Source of the DNA: Anaerolineales bacterium
GTDB taxonomy: Bacteria; Chloroflexota; Anaerolineae; Anaerolineales; UBA11858
NCBI GenBank assembly: GCA_016785015.1
Contig: JADHTJ010000006.1
Location: forward strand, 19,261 to 83,260
Direction of reading: 5' to 3'
Length of the DNA: 64,000 nucleotides
The notes under the pieces are model-generated. The model was not told the DNA's origin. It did no database searches and saw only the letters and a program-made list of their open reading frames with translations. The position numbers were made by a program, and so were the translations under genes. Shown in pieces: positions 1 through 9,184 of this stretch (position 1 is its first letter; every line of letters starts with the position of its first letter).

Positions 1-235
1 CGAAACGCGCATCAGTGGTGATCTGTTTATTTTTGCCACCCGCCTGATCCATTGTGTAGATATTGCCATCCACTCCGACGTACGCAATCAGGCCAGATTT
101 CCTCTCCAGGTTAGCCATCATCGGACTCTGCTCCATGCGCTGATTTGAAAGTGAACTGCATGAAGCCAATATCAAGGAAATCATTAACGCCAATAATGTG
201 ATTCCAAATGCCTTAGAATTTTTTCTTAACCACAT
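1..235 (-). CDS. Lipoprotein, truncated by the window edge (N-terminus only; MWLRKNSKAFGITLLALMISLILASCSS..., TolB/beta-propeller-like repeat start)
   Basis: Manual reverse translation from ATG at 235; lipobox LASC; 'LIAYVGVDGNIYTMDQAGGKNKQIT' resembles a TolB-like blade; not in the ORF track because it runs off the edge. Confidence 0.6.
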   Translation of the reverse strand, partial: MWLRKNSKAFGITLLALMISLILASCSSLSNQRMEQSPMMANLERKSGLIAYVGVDGNIYTMDQAGGKNKQITTDARF

Positions 236-257
236 AATCTAAAACCTCTCAATAACT

Positions 258-361
258 TTACCGCAGAGATGCTGAGGACGCGGAGTATATAAATCGGGAT
301 ATTGCTACAAAATTAATAATCTCTGCTGTTTTCTCTGTGCACTCCGCGACTCTGCGGTAAA
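258..361. repeat. Dispersed inverted repeat with 'accgcagaga...gcggag / ctccgcg.ctctgcggt' ends
   Basis: Complementary ends TTACCGCAGAG and CTCTGCGGTAA flanking an AT-rich centre. Confidence 0.6.
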
Positions 362-367
362 TAAAAA

Positions 368-1630
368 TTATTGGTCCAGTAAATACTTCAACGCGGCATC
401 AACCACAAGATCATTCCCAGGCTCCTGGGTCTCCCAAAGAGCCTCGATCACAATGTCCGGTTGAACTCCCAAGATCCCGATTTGACGCTGATCTGCAGGG
501 ACAAAGGTTGTAGTCGCAATTGACAGCACTGAGCCATCGGGCAGCGGAAAACTCTCCGAGCCTTCGATCAGCCCCAGGGTGGGCAACCCCATCACAGTCG
601 CGCGATTGCTGATCTGCATCGCTGCTGCAAAAATCTCCGACTGCCCCCAGGTATCTGGACCAATCAAAATGACAACAGGGATATTCTGGGAATTGAAATA
701 ATCCTCGGCAACAACATTCGCCGGAAACCCGCCGGTCCGAGACATGGTCATCCCAACTTGTCCGTCGGTGAACATAGACAGCAATTGTACAAGCGGCCAA
801 CTGCTGCCTGAAGAAACGCGCAGATCTATGATCAGCCCTTCGATTGCCTGCGTCTCACTAAAAGCCTGGAACGTGGCAAAGAAGTCAAAGGCCATATCCC
901 CATAAGTGATGCGGGGGAATTCTGCATAGACAACACTCGTACTATCGATAAAATCCATGGAGATTTTTTTAGATTGGGGCACCACACTGCCGCGCGTCAC
1001 CACTACGATGCGTTGATCTTTTCCTGGAGATTGCACAGTCAGCGCGACATCGGAGCCGGCCGGTCCGCGCACGCGCTGCACAGTATTGAAACCTTCGCCG
1101 GCAGTAAACGGCAATCCATCGATCGCATAAATGCTATCGCGGTCACGAAGGCCTGCTGTTTCTGCCGGGGAACCGTTCATGACTTCAACCAAGACGATAT
1201 GCGGCTCAGGTTGCTCGCGGAAGCTGACAAAGGCCCCAATGCCTTGATATGAAATATCTTCGCTGGATAGGTCTAGCGCAAGGCGTTCTTCACGCGATTG
1301 CCAACTGGCCGTATTTCCGGGGAAATTGGTCAACATCTCATGAATCAGCGCGGAAAAATCTTCGCCCGAAATCATTGAGAGCACCTGAATTTTGTATTGA
1401 TCTTTGAGAGCCTGCAATTCCCCAGCCAAAACTTCGCCGTAGATATAATGCGTTTCGATCGTCTCCCAAAGCGCATCAAAGGTTTCAAGATGATGGTTTT
1501 GGGTGGGTACCAGAACAGGCTCTGGAGTAGGCGTCGTGGTGGGCTCAGCTTTTAGCCCCGAACAAGCTGAAAGCAAGATACTAAAAACCGCAACCAAAAA
1601 TATCAGGAATCTTCGTGAGTGTTTGATCAT
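368..1630 (-). CDS. S41-family (C-terminal processing) peptidase-like lipoprotein with PDZ domain
   Basis: Lipobox LLSAC; PDZ-like 'GSPAETAGLRDRDSIYAIDG'; S41 core 'IEGLIIDLRVSSG'. Confidence 0.8.
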   Translation of the reverse strand: MIKHSRRFLIFLVAVFSILLSACSGLKAEPTTTPTPEPVLVPTQNHHLETFDALWETIETHYIYGEVLAGELQALKDQYKIQVLSMISGEDFSALIHEMLTNFPGNTASWQSREERLALDLSSEDISYQGIGAFVSFREQPEPHIVLVEVMNGSPAETAGLRDRDSIYAIDGLPFTAGEGFNTVQRVRGPAGSDVALTVQSPGKDQRIVVVTRGSVVPQSKKISMDFIDSTSVVYAEFPRITYGDMAFDFFATFQAFSETQAIEGLIIDLRVSSGSSWPLVQLLSMFTDGQVGMTMSRTGGFPANVVAEDYFNSQNIPVVILIGPDTWGQSEIFAAAMQISNRATVMGLPTLGLIEGSESFPLPDGSVLSIATTTFVPADQRQIGILGVQPDIVIEALWETQEPGNDLVVDAALKYLLDQ

Positions 1631-1787
1631 CTTTAGACAGAAAACAACTTCATAAAAAGGTCTAAATAATTGGACTGCTTTTGTAATATATTAACCTGTT
1701 TTTTTAGTTTTAGGTTCATCGAGACATGAAAATTCAATGAGAATGTGCACCAGTCCAAATACCAGAAATATTTACCTCCTAAATGAA

Positions 1788-1820
1788 AACACTGCTGGTT
1801 TCAAATTCGCCAGCAGTGTT
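1788..1820 (-). terminator. Rho-independent-type hairpin downstream of mgsA
   Basis: AACACTGCTGG / CCAGCAGTGTT stem, T-rich tract on the minus strand. Confidence 0.6.
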
Positions 1821-1846
1821 CATAGCTCTACTATACAAACTACAAA

Positions 1847-2284
1847 CTATCGTTTGAACTCAGGGGTGCGCCTCTCATAGATCTCTTTCATTAGGGGAGA
1901 AGAAACCATAAAATCAGCTGAGGCTCGATTGGTGGCAACGGGGATATTCCACACTTGGGCCATGCGCAACAAAGCTTTTACGTCCGGATCATGCGGCTGC
2001 GCTTCCAGGGGGTCCCAGAAGAAAATCAAAATGTCAATCTGGCCCTCGGCGATTTTTGCTCCCAATTGCATATCCCCGCCAATGGGCCCGCTGAGCAGTT
2101 TGTTGATTGGCAAATCCAAGGCTTCTTCAATTACTTGCCCGGTTGTGCCCGTGGCATACAGATGATGTCGGGATAATGAGGTGCGATTGAAATGCGCCCA
2201 CTCTAAAAGGTCATCTTTTTGATTATCGTGAGCGACCAGGGCAATATGCTTCTTGGACACCATGACGGCTTTTTGCGTTTCCAT
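1847..2284 (-). CDS. mgsA: Methylglyoxal synthase
   Basis: '[17 protein letters not shown]', 'ATGTTG', '[43 protein letters not shown]' family signature. Confidence 0.95.
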   Translation of the reverse strand: METQKAVMVSKKHIALVAHDNQKDDLLEWAHFNRTSLSRHHLYATGTTGQVIEEALDLPINKLLSGPIGGDMQLGAKIAEGQIDILIFFWDPLEAQPHDPDVKALLRMAQVWNIPVATNRASADFMVSSPLMKEIYERRTPEFKR

Positions 2285-2311
2285 GCCTACCTCGTGCCTG
2301 GTAACAGCATC

Positions 2312-2509
2312 CTAATGATGATCATGCCCCTCGGCCTTCAGGTTTTCTACACCTGGAAGTTTTCCAACTAACATCTGCGGTTTGTGGATCAATACGGGTA
2401 AATGTTGAGGGCAAATGCCATAATTATTGCTCTGATATTCTACGCTAATAACCGGGACCTCGTCACTCGTGCGCCCACAATGCACACATTCTAGTATATT
2501 GTCTGACAT
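2312..2509 (-). CDS. Small conserved hypothetical protein with CxxC motif
   Basis: 65-aa ORF 'ILECVHCGRTSDEVP...CPQHLP', co-directional upstream of mgsA. Confidence 0.55.
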   Translation of the reverse strand: MSDNILECVHCGRTSDEVPVISVEYQSNNYGICPQHLPVLIHKPQMLVGKLPGVENLKAEGHDHH

Positions 2510-2556
2510 ATTTATCTCCTTAATTTATTGTGATGTCCAAGTATACCGCGGGAAAA

Positions 2557-2592
2557 CCAATACTAGTTTGCGCTAGCGCAAACTAGTATTGG
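2557..2592. repeat. Perfect 36-bp palindrome with no spacer
   Basis: CCAATACTAGTTTGCGCT/AGCGCAAACTAGTATTGG read directly. Confidence 0.85.
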
Positions 2593-2658
2593 AAAATTTG
2601 ATCTAATGAAAGTATTGCTTGCCCATCAGATTAGTACTCATCTCAAAAATGAACTAAT

Positions 2659-2760
2659 TGTCACTCTGAGAGAGCGAAATAAGCGCGGCGGCTGAAGCGA
2701 CCGAAGAGTCTATTGTGCTAAAGTTGCCAGATCCCTCGCTGCGCTCAGGATGACATTCTT
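2659..2760. repeat. Dispersed 'GTCACTCTGAG..GCG...CGCTGCGCTCAGGATGACA' type repeat
   Basis: Same motif set as other copies at 30487, 39942, 40261, 41896, 44080, 59117. Confidence 0.6.
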
Positions 2761-2785
2761 GAGATAGTAACTAGTTTATTTCGAA

Positions 2786-4525
2786 TTACTTTCTTCGAAA
2801 AGTAATCACTATGAACACACCCATGACCACAATCACTAATATGACGAGTGGGATGATCGGTGTGGCTTTCTCCACAATACCCGCCTCTGGGATGGGTGTA
2901 CGTGTTGGGCTGGGCGTTGGCGTCACATCGGGAGTTGGTTCTGCTACACAATCATTCGAAGTGATCACAATGTTGTAGAAGACATCCTCATCGGGAGCAT
3001 CGCCGCTATTTACAGTGACATCCCACTCCCCCTCAATGGGGGCCAAAAGGGTGTAAAGGCTGATATTATCGCTGCGTTGCACTGAGAATTTTGGATATCC
3101 GCTTTCGACACCGGTGCCATCGGGATCGACAATTTCCAACACTGGCCCGCCGGAGACAAAGTTCAACGCCAGACTCATTTCGCAGACATTGGCTCCCACA
3201 GTAATCGGGTCAACCTGCGAAGGCTGATTTGGGCTGACATATCCTGCAACTTGTTTCACTTCGCCCACAATTCCCTGGCGGCAGGCCACAAAGAAGTTGA
3301 CCAATTCCTCACCTTTTCTGGCAAAGAGATATTCGCCGTCAGTCTTGTCGGCCAGGCCGCGCAGCAAATCCCAGTCGACATGGGCTTCCGTTGGCCCAAT
3401 GCCCACGGTACAGATGGTGGTATCCATCTCGTTAGCTCGGACTGGAATCTCAGCTAAAATTTGATCCTCACCGGGCCCGACATTGGTTTGCCCATCGCTG
3501 AGCAGAATCACCAACGTCGGCTTGGTGTGATCAGCATTGCGCACCAACTCTTCGAGGGCATCGTCCAGCGCAGCGTAGATATTGGTCTGGAATTGCGGCT
3601 CCAGTTGAATGATCTTACCTTCAACCGAATCAAGGTCAGGTGTCAATTCTTGGATCAAGGCCGATTCCGTGGAAAAGATCACCAAGCCGACAATCGATAC
3701 TCTACACCCAGCGGTTTCATCTAAACGAGATAAATCGAGCAGGGTTCTGGCGGCAAGTTTAGCGAGATCGATCTTGCGAGGGATGCCCAGATCATCGATC
3801 ATGTTCTCATAATCACCTTTGAGCAATTCATAGTTCGCATCAACGAAATATTGATCGCGCTGGGTCATGAGATCAAAATAGCCCAAGGTTTCCATGGCTT
3901 CTGTGCGCCCGTTCTGTTTCTCAACGTAGGTTTCCCTGAGAGGGATATACTCTGGATCCCCAAGGTATGGCACGGTATCCCGCAAAGTTTGTTTCTGCTC
4001 TAAGCTAATCCCTGCGTCGGCACAAGCCTGATCGATCCAATGATCCAACTCAGCCAGGGTCAGCGAGACTGCCATCTGAAGCGTAAACTGCGCCGCGGCC
4101 GAGCAACTATTCTCTGCAAGCGTTCTCCCAATTCCAACACGGATACTCTCGAGGCTATCGCCAAATTCGTTCTCTAAAAACCAGGCATCCAAATCATCCA
4201 CGGCGGTCTGTAATGCATCAGTTGCAGCCAGAAATTCTGGTGCTTCAACCAGCGCGGCCAGTTGATCGTTAATCTCCTGCAACTCTGTGCCACCTTCAAT
4301 AGCAGCGATCTCGTCATTAAGCGCCAACAATTCCTGGGGTAAATCGTCCGAGAGGATGGGGTGCTTCATGCTGTCAGAGACATCCAATACCAGCACCACC
4401 TGAATGGTATCGTCAGGATCATTGGGGTTATCTTGCCCAAGCGGATCAGCAAATACTGCGTTTGCAGTAACCAGCATTACAAACAAACCGACAAGAATGG
4501 ACAAAGAGATTTTTCTCAACTTCAT
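2786..4525 (-). CDS. von Willebrand factor A domain protein, secreted and C-terminally membrane-anchored
   Basis: MIDAS 'VLVLDVSDSMKHP', 'TLVILLSDGQTNVG'; signal peptide from Met at 4525; C-terminal TM 'VILVIVVMGVFIVITFRRK'. The track start at 4636 is less likely. Confidence 0.8.
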   Translation of the reverse strand: MKLRKISLSILVGLFVMLVTANAVFADPLGQDNPNDPDDTIQVVLVLDVSDSMKHPILSDDLPQELLALNDEIAAIEGGTELQEINDQLAALVEAPEFLAATDALQTAVDDLDAWFLENEFGDSLESIRVGIGRTLAENSCSAAAQFTLQMAVSLTLAELDHWIDQACADAGISLEQKQTLRDTVPYLGDPEYIPLRETYVEKQNGRTEAMETLGYFDLMTQRDQYFVDANYELLKGDYENMIDDLGIPRKIDLAKLAARTLLDLSRLDETAGCRVSIVGLVIFSTESALIQELTPDLDSVEGKIIQLEPQFQTNIYAALDDALEELVRNADHTKPTLVILLSDGQTNVGPGEDQILAEIPVRANEMDTTICTVGIGPTEAHVDWDLLRGLADKTDGEYLFARKGEELVNFFVACRQGIVGEVKQVAGYVSPNQPSQVDPITVGANVCEMSLALNFVSGGPVLEIVDPDGTGVESGYPKFSVQRSDNISLYTLLAPIEGEWDVTVNSGDAPDEDVFYNIVITSNDCVAEPTPDVTPTPSPTRTPIPEAGIVEKATPIIPLVILVIVVMGVFIVITFRRK

Positions 4526-4680
4526 GGGGAACCTCCCGGCATCGTATGGCTCATGAGAAGTAATGGACAAGATTATTCTAGCACAAGAAATTCTTCGCCG
4601 GTATCCTGCCGATGTACTAGAGGAAAGGTATGTCAAATTTCATTTATTAACTTACGTTACGCACACGTAGCGGGAAAGTC

Positions 4681-4725
4681 CTGAAAATAGGGTGTGGGGA
4701 CTTCGTCTCCGCACCCTATTTTCAG
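4681..4725. repeat. Long hairpin (element A), core of a MITE-like element
   Basis: CTGAAAATAGGGTG(T)GGGGAC...GTCTCCGCACCCTATTTTCAG; flanked by TTACGCAC / AGTGCG remnants. Confidence 0.7.
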
Positions 4726-4887
4726 GGATATTTCTCTAAGTGCGCGCTGTGCGACCTCGATGGTGCGTGATTTGGAATTAGCGGTTATTTATATATTTGC
4801 GGTTGACGTACCGCCAGAAAAAATTATCGGCGCATCAAAAGAAAGTATAATTATCACCATACACCGAAAACATCAAAGGAAAACAAT

Positions 4888-6072
4888 ATGTCAAAGGTCA
4901 CCATCAGGCCAGTGGTTGGGGATGAAATGCTCGAAATTGCTTACTGGATGTCCAGTTATGCATTCAGGCCATCACCGCCCTTCCCAAACAAAGAAGAACG
5001 CTTTGAGATCATCAGGAGTCGCAAAGGCATTGATTATTTCGCCCTGTTCGAGGATGATAAACCCGCGGCCGTAGCCGCCAGCACTCCCTTATCCCAGAAT
5101 GTGCGTGGCTCAATTTACCAGATGAGCGGCATATACAATGTTGTGACGCATCCGGCCTACAGGCGCAATGGATACTCCAGGCAAGTTCTCGCAGCGCTAC
5201 TCGCCACTGTTCGCGACAAAGGCTGGCCTTTTACCTGTCTTTACCCCTTCCGAGAGTCATTCTATGAGCGGCTTGGGTATATCACCTTCCCACAACCAAA
5301 AATCGCCAAGTTCGCAGTGTCAACATTGCAACCCTTATTAAAGGAAGATCTCGCTGGGGAAGTTGAAATCATCATGATCAAGGATGGCTATCAAGCGTAT
5401 CGAGATTGGCTTTACGATATGCAGCCGAGTGTTCACGGTATGGGGGTTTTCAAATACGGCAATGAAGCCGGCGCAGCAGCTAATCAAAGTTGGGTTGCCA
5501 TCGCCCGAGAAGAAGGCGAACCGGTAGGGTTCATGTTGTATTCGTTGAAGGGTGAAGAAGTTACTAAGTTCAATTTCCGCGCACAGCGCTTCCATTACAA
5601 AAATAGCCTGGGAAGGTATTTGCTCCTAGAGTGGATTGCGCGCCACATCGACCAGGCCAATCAAGTTGAAATCTGGTTACCACCTTTTGAACTCCCTGAA
5701 ACCTGGCTGGCCGATATGGAAGTGCAAACCGAGCCGGCCTGGATTCCGCCTTTGGGCCGCATACTGGACGTTGAAAAAATTGGCGGCATGCAAGTTGGCT
5801 CGGGGAATTTCTCGGCACAGATCAGCGATCCCATTTGCCCTTGGAATGAGGGTGCTTGGCAGTTCGAGTCTGTCGATGGCGTATTGGAAGTTAGCAAAGG
5901 GAATGATGCACAATGCGAATTGAGTATCAACGCTCTCTCAGCCCTTGTCTATGGCACGCACGATCCCGGTGATTTCGCCCTGCGCGGCTGGGGAAGCCCG
6001 CCAACTGATCTTCAAGAGACTATGCGTAGCATGTTCCCATCCATGTTGCCCTACCTGCATGAATATTATTGA
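4888..6072 (+). CDS. GNAT N-acetyltransferase (Eis-like, with SCP2-like C-terminal domain)
   Basis: GNAT core 'ASTPLSQNVRGSIYQMSGIYNVVTHPAYRRNGYSRQVLAALLATVRDKG'; Eis-type length and architecture. Confidence 0.8.
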   Translation: MSKVTIRPVVGDEMLEIAYWMSSYAFRPSPPFPNKEERFEIIRSRKGIDYFALFEDDKPAAVAASTPLSQNVRGSIYQMSGIYNVVTHPAYRRNGYSRQVLAALLATVRDKGWPFTCLYPFRESFYERLGYITFPQPKIAKFAVSTLQPLLKEDLAGEVEIIMIKDGYQAYRDWLYDMQPSVHGMGVFKYGNEAGAAANQSWVAIAREEGEPVGFMLYSLKGEEVTKFNFRAQRFHYKNSLGRYLLLEWIARHIDQANQVEIWLPPFELPETWLADMEVQTEPAWIPPLGRILDVEKIGGMQVGSGNFSAQISDPICPWNEGAWQFESVDGVLEVSKGNDAQCELSINALSALVYGTHDPGDFALRGWGSPPTDLQETMRSMFPSMLPYLHEYY

Positions 6073-6117
6073 TCCTTAACTCAGTTTCCACTAAACGGAG
6101 CAACATTCTGTATCCAA

Positions 6118-6224
6118 CCTTCGACTACGCTCCACTGACCGCAGGTCCCCCTTCGGTGTGTTCCACTCCGCTCAGGCAGTTTTTGTTATTTTTCTGGCAT
6201 TTGGGCGTCGCAGTCGAAGGATAA
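6118..6224. repeat. Dispersed imperfect inverted repeat (CCTTCGACTACGCTC...GTCGCAGTCGAAGG)
   Basis: Complementary ends read in sequence. Confidence 0.5.
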
Positions 6225-6241
6225 TTGTATAGGTGCAACTT

Positions 6242-6365
6242 AGGTTACTTAACTGATGTTACGCAACCTTAACAGAATCTCCCTGGAAATAGGGGGTGGG
6301 GGCGAAGATCCCACCCCCTATTTCCAGGGAAACCTCGCTACGTGTGCGTAACATCAGTTACCTAA
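6242..6365. repeat. MITE-like hairpin element B (TIR TAGGTTACTTAACTGATGTTACGCA / TGCGTAACATCAGTTACCTA)
   Basis: Near-perfect terminal inverted repeats enclosing inner hairpin TCCCTGGAAATAGGGGGTGGG...CCCACCCCCTATTTCCAGGGA (6281-6331). Confidence 0.8.
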
Positions 6366-6450
6366 GATCATACGTGCCTAAATCATATCTGGAGAATAAC
6401 ATTGCGCTTTCGCACACTCTCCATCCCGATCGATATCTAAGGAGAGCCAC

Positions 6451-7551
6451 ATGTCAAACGAAAACAGAACCACGCCAGAGGTAATTTTTTCCATTCAAGA
6501 AAAAGCTATTCGAGCAGAGAGTCTTCCACAACTCGCCGAAGGCATTCTTCCCGAAGTGGCCAGCCTAGCCAATGTAACTGAAGCGCTGCTATATCTCCAC
6601 CCCGATGAATATTTCCAATCTTGGGGATTCCCCGAAGGGGAAATCGATAAGTTAAACGCTATTGTTCCCAAACATTTCGACCATCTTGCCAACCAGGCAT
6701 CCATCCAAAAAACTGCCCTGTCATCAACTGATTATTGGAAACCCCAGGCGAAATTGATCTTGCATCCGCTGCGGGAAAACGGTTCTTGTGTGGGAGCAAT
6801 TGGTCTGCTTCAAAAGGAAGACCAACTTCCCATTGCAGATGATCAATGGCAAGGATTAATGGATTGTTTGGGGAGGATTGTAGGAGGGCTTTCGGAGAGA
6901 ATTCAGCTAAAAAAGCAAGTTGGGCGTCTTAACAACTATGTCACGGTTAGCTCGATGTTGGTCCAGCCCTTGGGGTTGCACGATATGCTCGAGGCGGCTT
7001 TATACTGCTGCATGGAAACTACATCTGCGCAGGCTTCATCAGTTTTGCTCCTGGGAGAAAATAAAGCGCACTTCCATTTTTACCAGGTTGAGGGTCCGGC
7101 AAAGCCGGTGCTCGATGCGGCGACTTTCCCCATTGGGAAAGGCATCGCCGGTGCGGTTCTGGAGAGCCAGGAATCTGAGATCATCAATGACGTGCAAAAC
7201 GATTCCCGCTTCTATAAGAATTTTGACTCCAAATCTGAATTTCAAACACGTAATATGATCGCCATTCCGCTGACCGCTGGAAAAGAAAAGATTGGCGTGC
7301 TGGAAGTGCTCAACAAAGCTGAGGGGGCTTACTTCACCGAAAACGAGCGTTTGTCCTTGATGATGATCGCTGAAGAGATTGCCTTTGCCATCCGCAATGC
7401 GCGCATCTTCGAGTATGTTGTCGACAGCTACTGCTTGCAGCGCCAAGGGGAAACCACATGTCGGGGATGCAAACGACCTTTGGGATCTTGGACACCCTGC
7501 GTCAGATATCGGGAAAATCTCACCGTTTTGAATATGAAATCGCCGCTTTAA
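6451..7551 (+). CDS. GAF-domain sensory protein
   Basis: GAF signature 'FPIGKGIAGAVLESQESEIINDVQNDSRFYKNFDSKSEFQTRNMIAIPLTAGKEKIGVLEVLNK'; Cys-rich C-terminus CLQRQGETTCRGCKRPLGSWTPC. Confidence 0.75.
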   Translation: MSNENRTTPEVIFSIQEKAIRAESLPQLAEGILPEVASLANVTEALLYLHPDEYFQSWGFPEGEIDKLNAIVPKHFDHLANQASIQKTALSSTDYWKPQAKLILHPLRENGSCVGAIGLLQKEDQLPIADDQWQGLMDCLGRIVGGLSERIQLKKQVGRLNNYVTVSSMLVQPLGLHDMLEAALYCCMETTSAQASSVLLLGENKAHFHFYQVEGPAKPVLDAATFPIGKGIAGAVLESQESEIINDVQNDSRFYKNFDSKSEFQTRNMIAIPLTAGKEKIGVLEVLNKAEGAYFTENERLSLMMIAEEIAFAIRNARIFEYVVDSYCLQRQGETTCRGCKRPLGSWTPCVRYRENLTVLNMKSPL

Positions 7552-7561
7552 TTCTCAATGT

Positions 7562-7655
7562 TACTGTGAGGAGCACCGCCAAGGCGTGCGACGAAGCAAT
7601 CACAAATATATGCTCTGACTGGCCGAAGGCCCGCCTGTGGCGTGCTCGCAATGCC
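7562..7655. repeat. Dispersed repeat ('TTACTGTGAGGAGC...GCGTGCTCGCAATGCCA')
   Basis: Similar to the 'TCATTGCGAGC..GCAATCTC' family at 20338 and 43100. Confidence 0.4.
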
Positions 7656-7661
7656 AGATAA

Positions 7662-8021
7662 ATAAGGTGGATTTTTGTTCCATATTGCTATGCCTTCACT
7701 GAGAAGGATGGCATACGGCTATGCGCTTCCCTACTGCGAGAACAGTGCATCAAACGCACGTCATTCTCTCTAGAAGATTTCCGCGAGGTGTACCTGGATC
7801 ACATCGGCAAACTCGCCAGTGTTGGTATCCGGGCGCGCTTATTTGTGAACGCCAGGATTGGCACCGTTGAACAGACGGCCAAGTGGGATGCGGATGAATT
7901 CCGTGAGCACATCGTTGAATATGTCGAACGTACGGGCTTTGATGGCATTCCTACGCTGCCTACTGAAGCGAGATTCTCTATCGATTTCACTAAGAAGCTG
8001 CCAAAAATCATAGGCTTTTGA
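7662..8021 (+). pseudogene. 5'-truncated ORF remnant of unknown family
   Basis: Open frame IRWIFVPYCYAFTEKDGIRLCASLLREQCIKRTSFSLEDFREVYLDHIGKL... to the stop at 8021 with no good start; repeat sequence immediately upstream. Confidence 0.35.
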
Positions 8022-8101
8022 AGAACACATTGGGTCAATTAGTTTTCCTGTGGTATAAATGTGCCGGCATACCAAAGCAAGCCTAAAAATTTGGATAATT
8101 C

Positions 8102-8647
8102 ATGAGCGAACTACACCCCGATTTAGCCCGCGTCATCTTATCAGAAGAAGAAATCCAGGAGCGGGTCAAAGAGCTTGCAGCCCAAATTTCAGCGGATTAC
8201 GCTGACGCAGAACGAATATATTTGATTGGCATTCTCAAAGGGGCGTTCATATTTTTAGCTGACCTGTGTCGCCATCTGACCATTCCCCATATTGTAGATT
8301 TTATGTCTGTTTCCAGCTATGGTAGATCAGGCGCCGTCAGTGGCGCAGTACGCTTGATGTTAGATTTGCGCGAACCCATCCGAGATGAGCATGTCATCAT
8401 CGTGGAAGATATTGTCGACACCGGGCATACATTGGATTACATCAATCACACATTACAAGGGCGCGAACCCACCTCGATGCGAACATGCGCCCTTCTGGAA
8501 AAGAAACGCGAGAGCCTTGAAGTACCCGTCGATTATTTGGGGTTTACTATCCCCGATTTTTGGGTTGTGGGCTACGGCTTAGATTACGCCGACACTCACC
8601 GCACCTTGCCCTTTGTGGCAGAACTCAAGCCCGAAGCATATCAATAA
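8102..8647 (+). CDS. hpt: Hypoxanthine phosphoribosyltransferase
   Basis: PRPP motif 'VIIVEDIVDTGHTLDYI'; 'LIGILKGAFIFLADLCR'; 'DFWVVGYGLDYADTHRTLPFVAELKPE'. Confidence 0.95.
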   Translation: MSELHPDLARVILSEEEIQERVKELAAQISADYADAERIYLIGILKGAFIFLADLCRHLTIPHIVDFMSVSSYGRSGAVSGAVRLMLDLREPIRDEHVIIVEDIVDTGHTLDYINHTLQGREPTSMRTCALLEKKRESLEVPVDYLGFTIPDFWVVGYGLDYADTHRTLPFVAELKPEAYQ

Positions 8648-8683
8648 TTTCCGACCAACAATTTGCCAATGGAGGCATCATTT

Positions 8684-8917
8684 ATGGAGAAGACAACCAC
8701 TCGACCCGCCATCCCCACCGAAACCGCAATCGAATTGTGCGCTCTGATCCGCGAGGAAATCCGCCAAGAATGGCACGCTGAAGCGGCGCGCTGGTGCTGG
8801 CTGTGCGAGCAAGAGCACGCCGTGAAACCCGAAAAAATGGGCTTTATCAAGCGGCCGGGGAATCGTGGTTGTCCGCAGATCAATGCCAGGTATGCCAGGG
8901 AATTTCTCACGAACTAA
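8684..8917 (+). CDS. Hypothetical small protein
   Basis: ATG at 8684 with GGAGG-like RBS upstream; CxxC-type residues WCWLC. Confidence 0.45.
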   Translation: MEKTTTRPAIPTETAIELCALIREEIRQEWHAEAARWCWLCEQEHAVKPEKMGFIKRPGNRGCPQINARYAREFLTN

Positions 8918-8949
8918 CGAAGCCAATTCTTAACAATTTATTTTACCTA

Positions 8950-8978
8950 TTGATTATTGTAAAGATTTTCTCTATAAT
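8950..8978 (+). promoter_or_regulatory. Sigma70-type promoter TTGATT-N17-TATAAT
   Basis: -35 at 8950-8955, -10 at 8973-8978. Confidence 0.6.
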
Positions 8979-8984
8979 GACAAT

Positions 8985-9110
8985 ATCTCATTAATGTTTT
9001 CGTCGGGGGATCTTTACTAATTTGGGGCAATTTCATTCACGCTGATAGGTAGCGTGGCTAACATCAAAAATTCATCGAAACCGCTCACCTTTGCGTGAGC
9101 GGTTTTTTAT
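8985..9110 (+). ncRNA. Candidate sRNA or 5' attenuator leader
   Basis: Promoter at 8950-8978, hairpin CACGCT(GATAGGT)AGCGTG at 9038-9056, intrinsic terminator at 9078-9110, no convincing ORF between. Confidence 0.4.
9078..9110 (+). terminator. Intrinsic terminator
   Basis: AAACCGCTCAC-CTTTGC-GTGAGCGGTTTTTTAT. Confidence 0.85.
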
Positions 9111-9184
9111 TGATAGGTCTCGGGAGGGAATATTAACAAATTTTCAAAATTTTAGACCACCAAAGATAATACAACAAAAAGGAG

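Noticed and set aside
974-1252. 92-aa plus-strand ORF antisense to the S41 peptidase
   Set aside because: Shadow ORF in a strongly supported coding gene
6242-6365. Considered as an integron attC site
   Set aside because: Ends do not fit the RYYYAAC/GTTRRRY core sites and no integrase or cassette array is present
8985-9110. Considered as 6S RNA, SRP RNA or tmRNA
   Set aside because: None of the family hallmark sequences was recognisable; left as an unassigned sRNA/leader candidate
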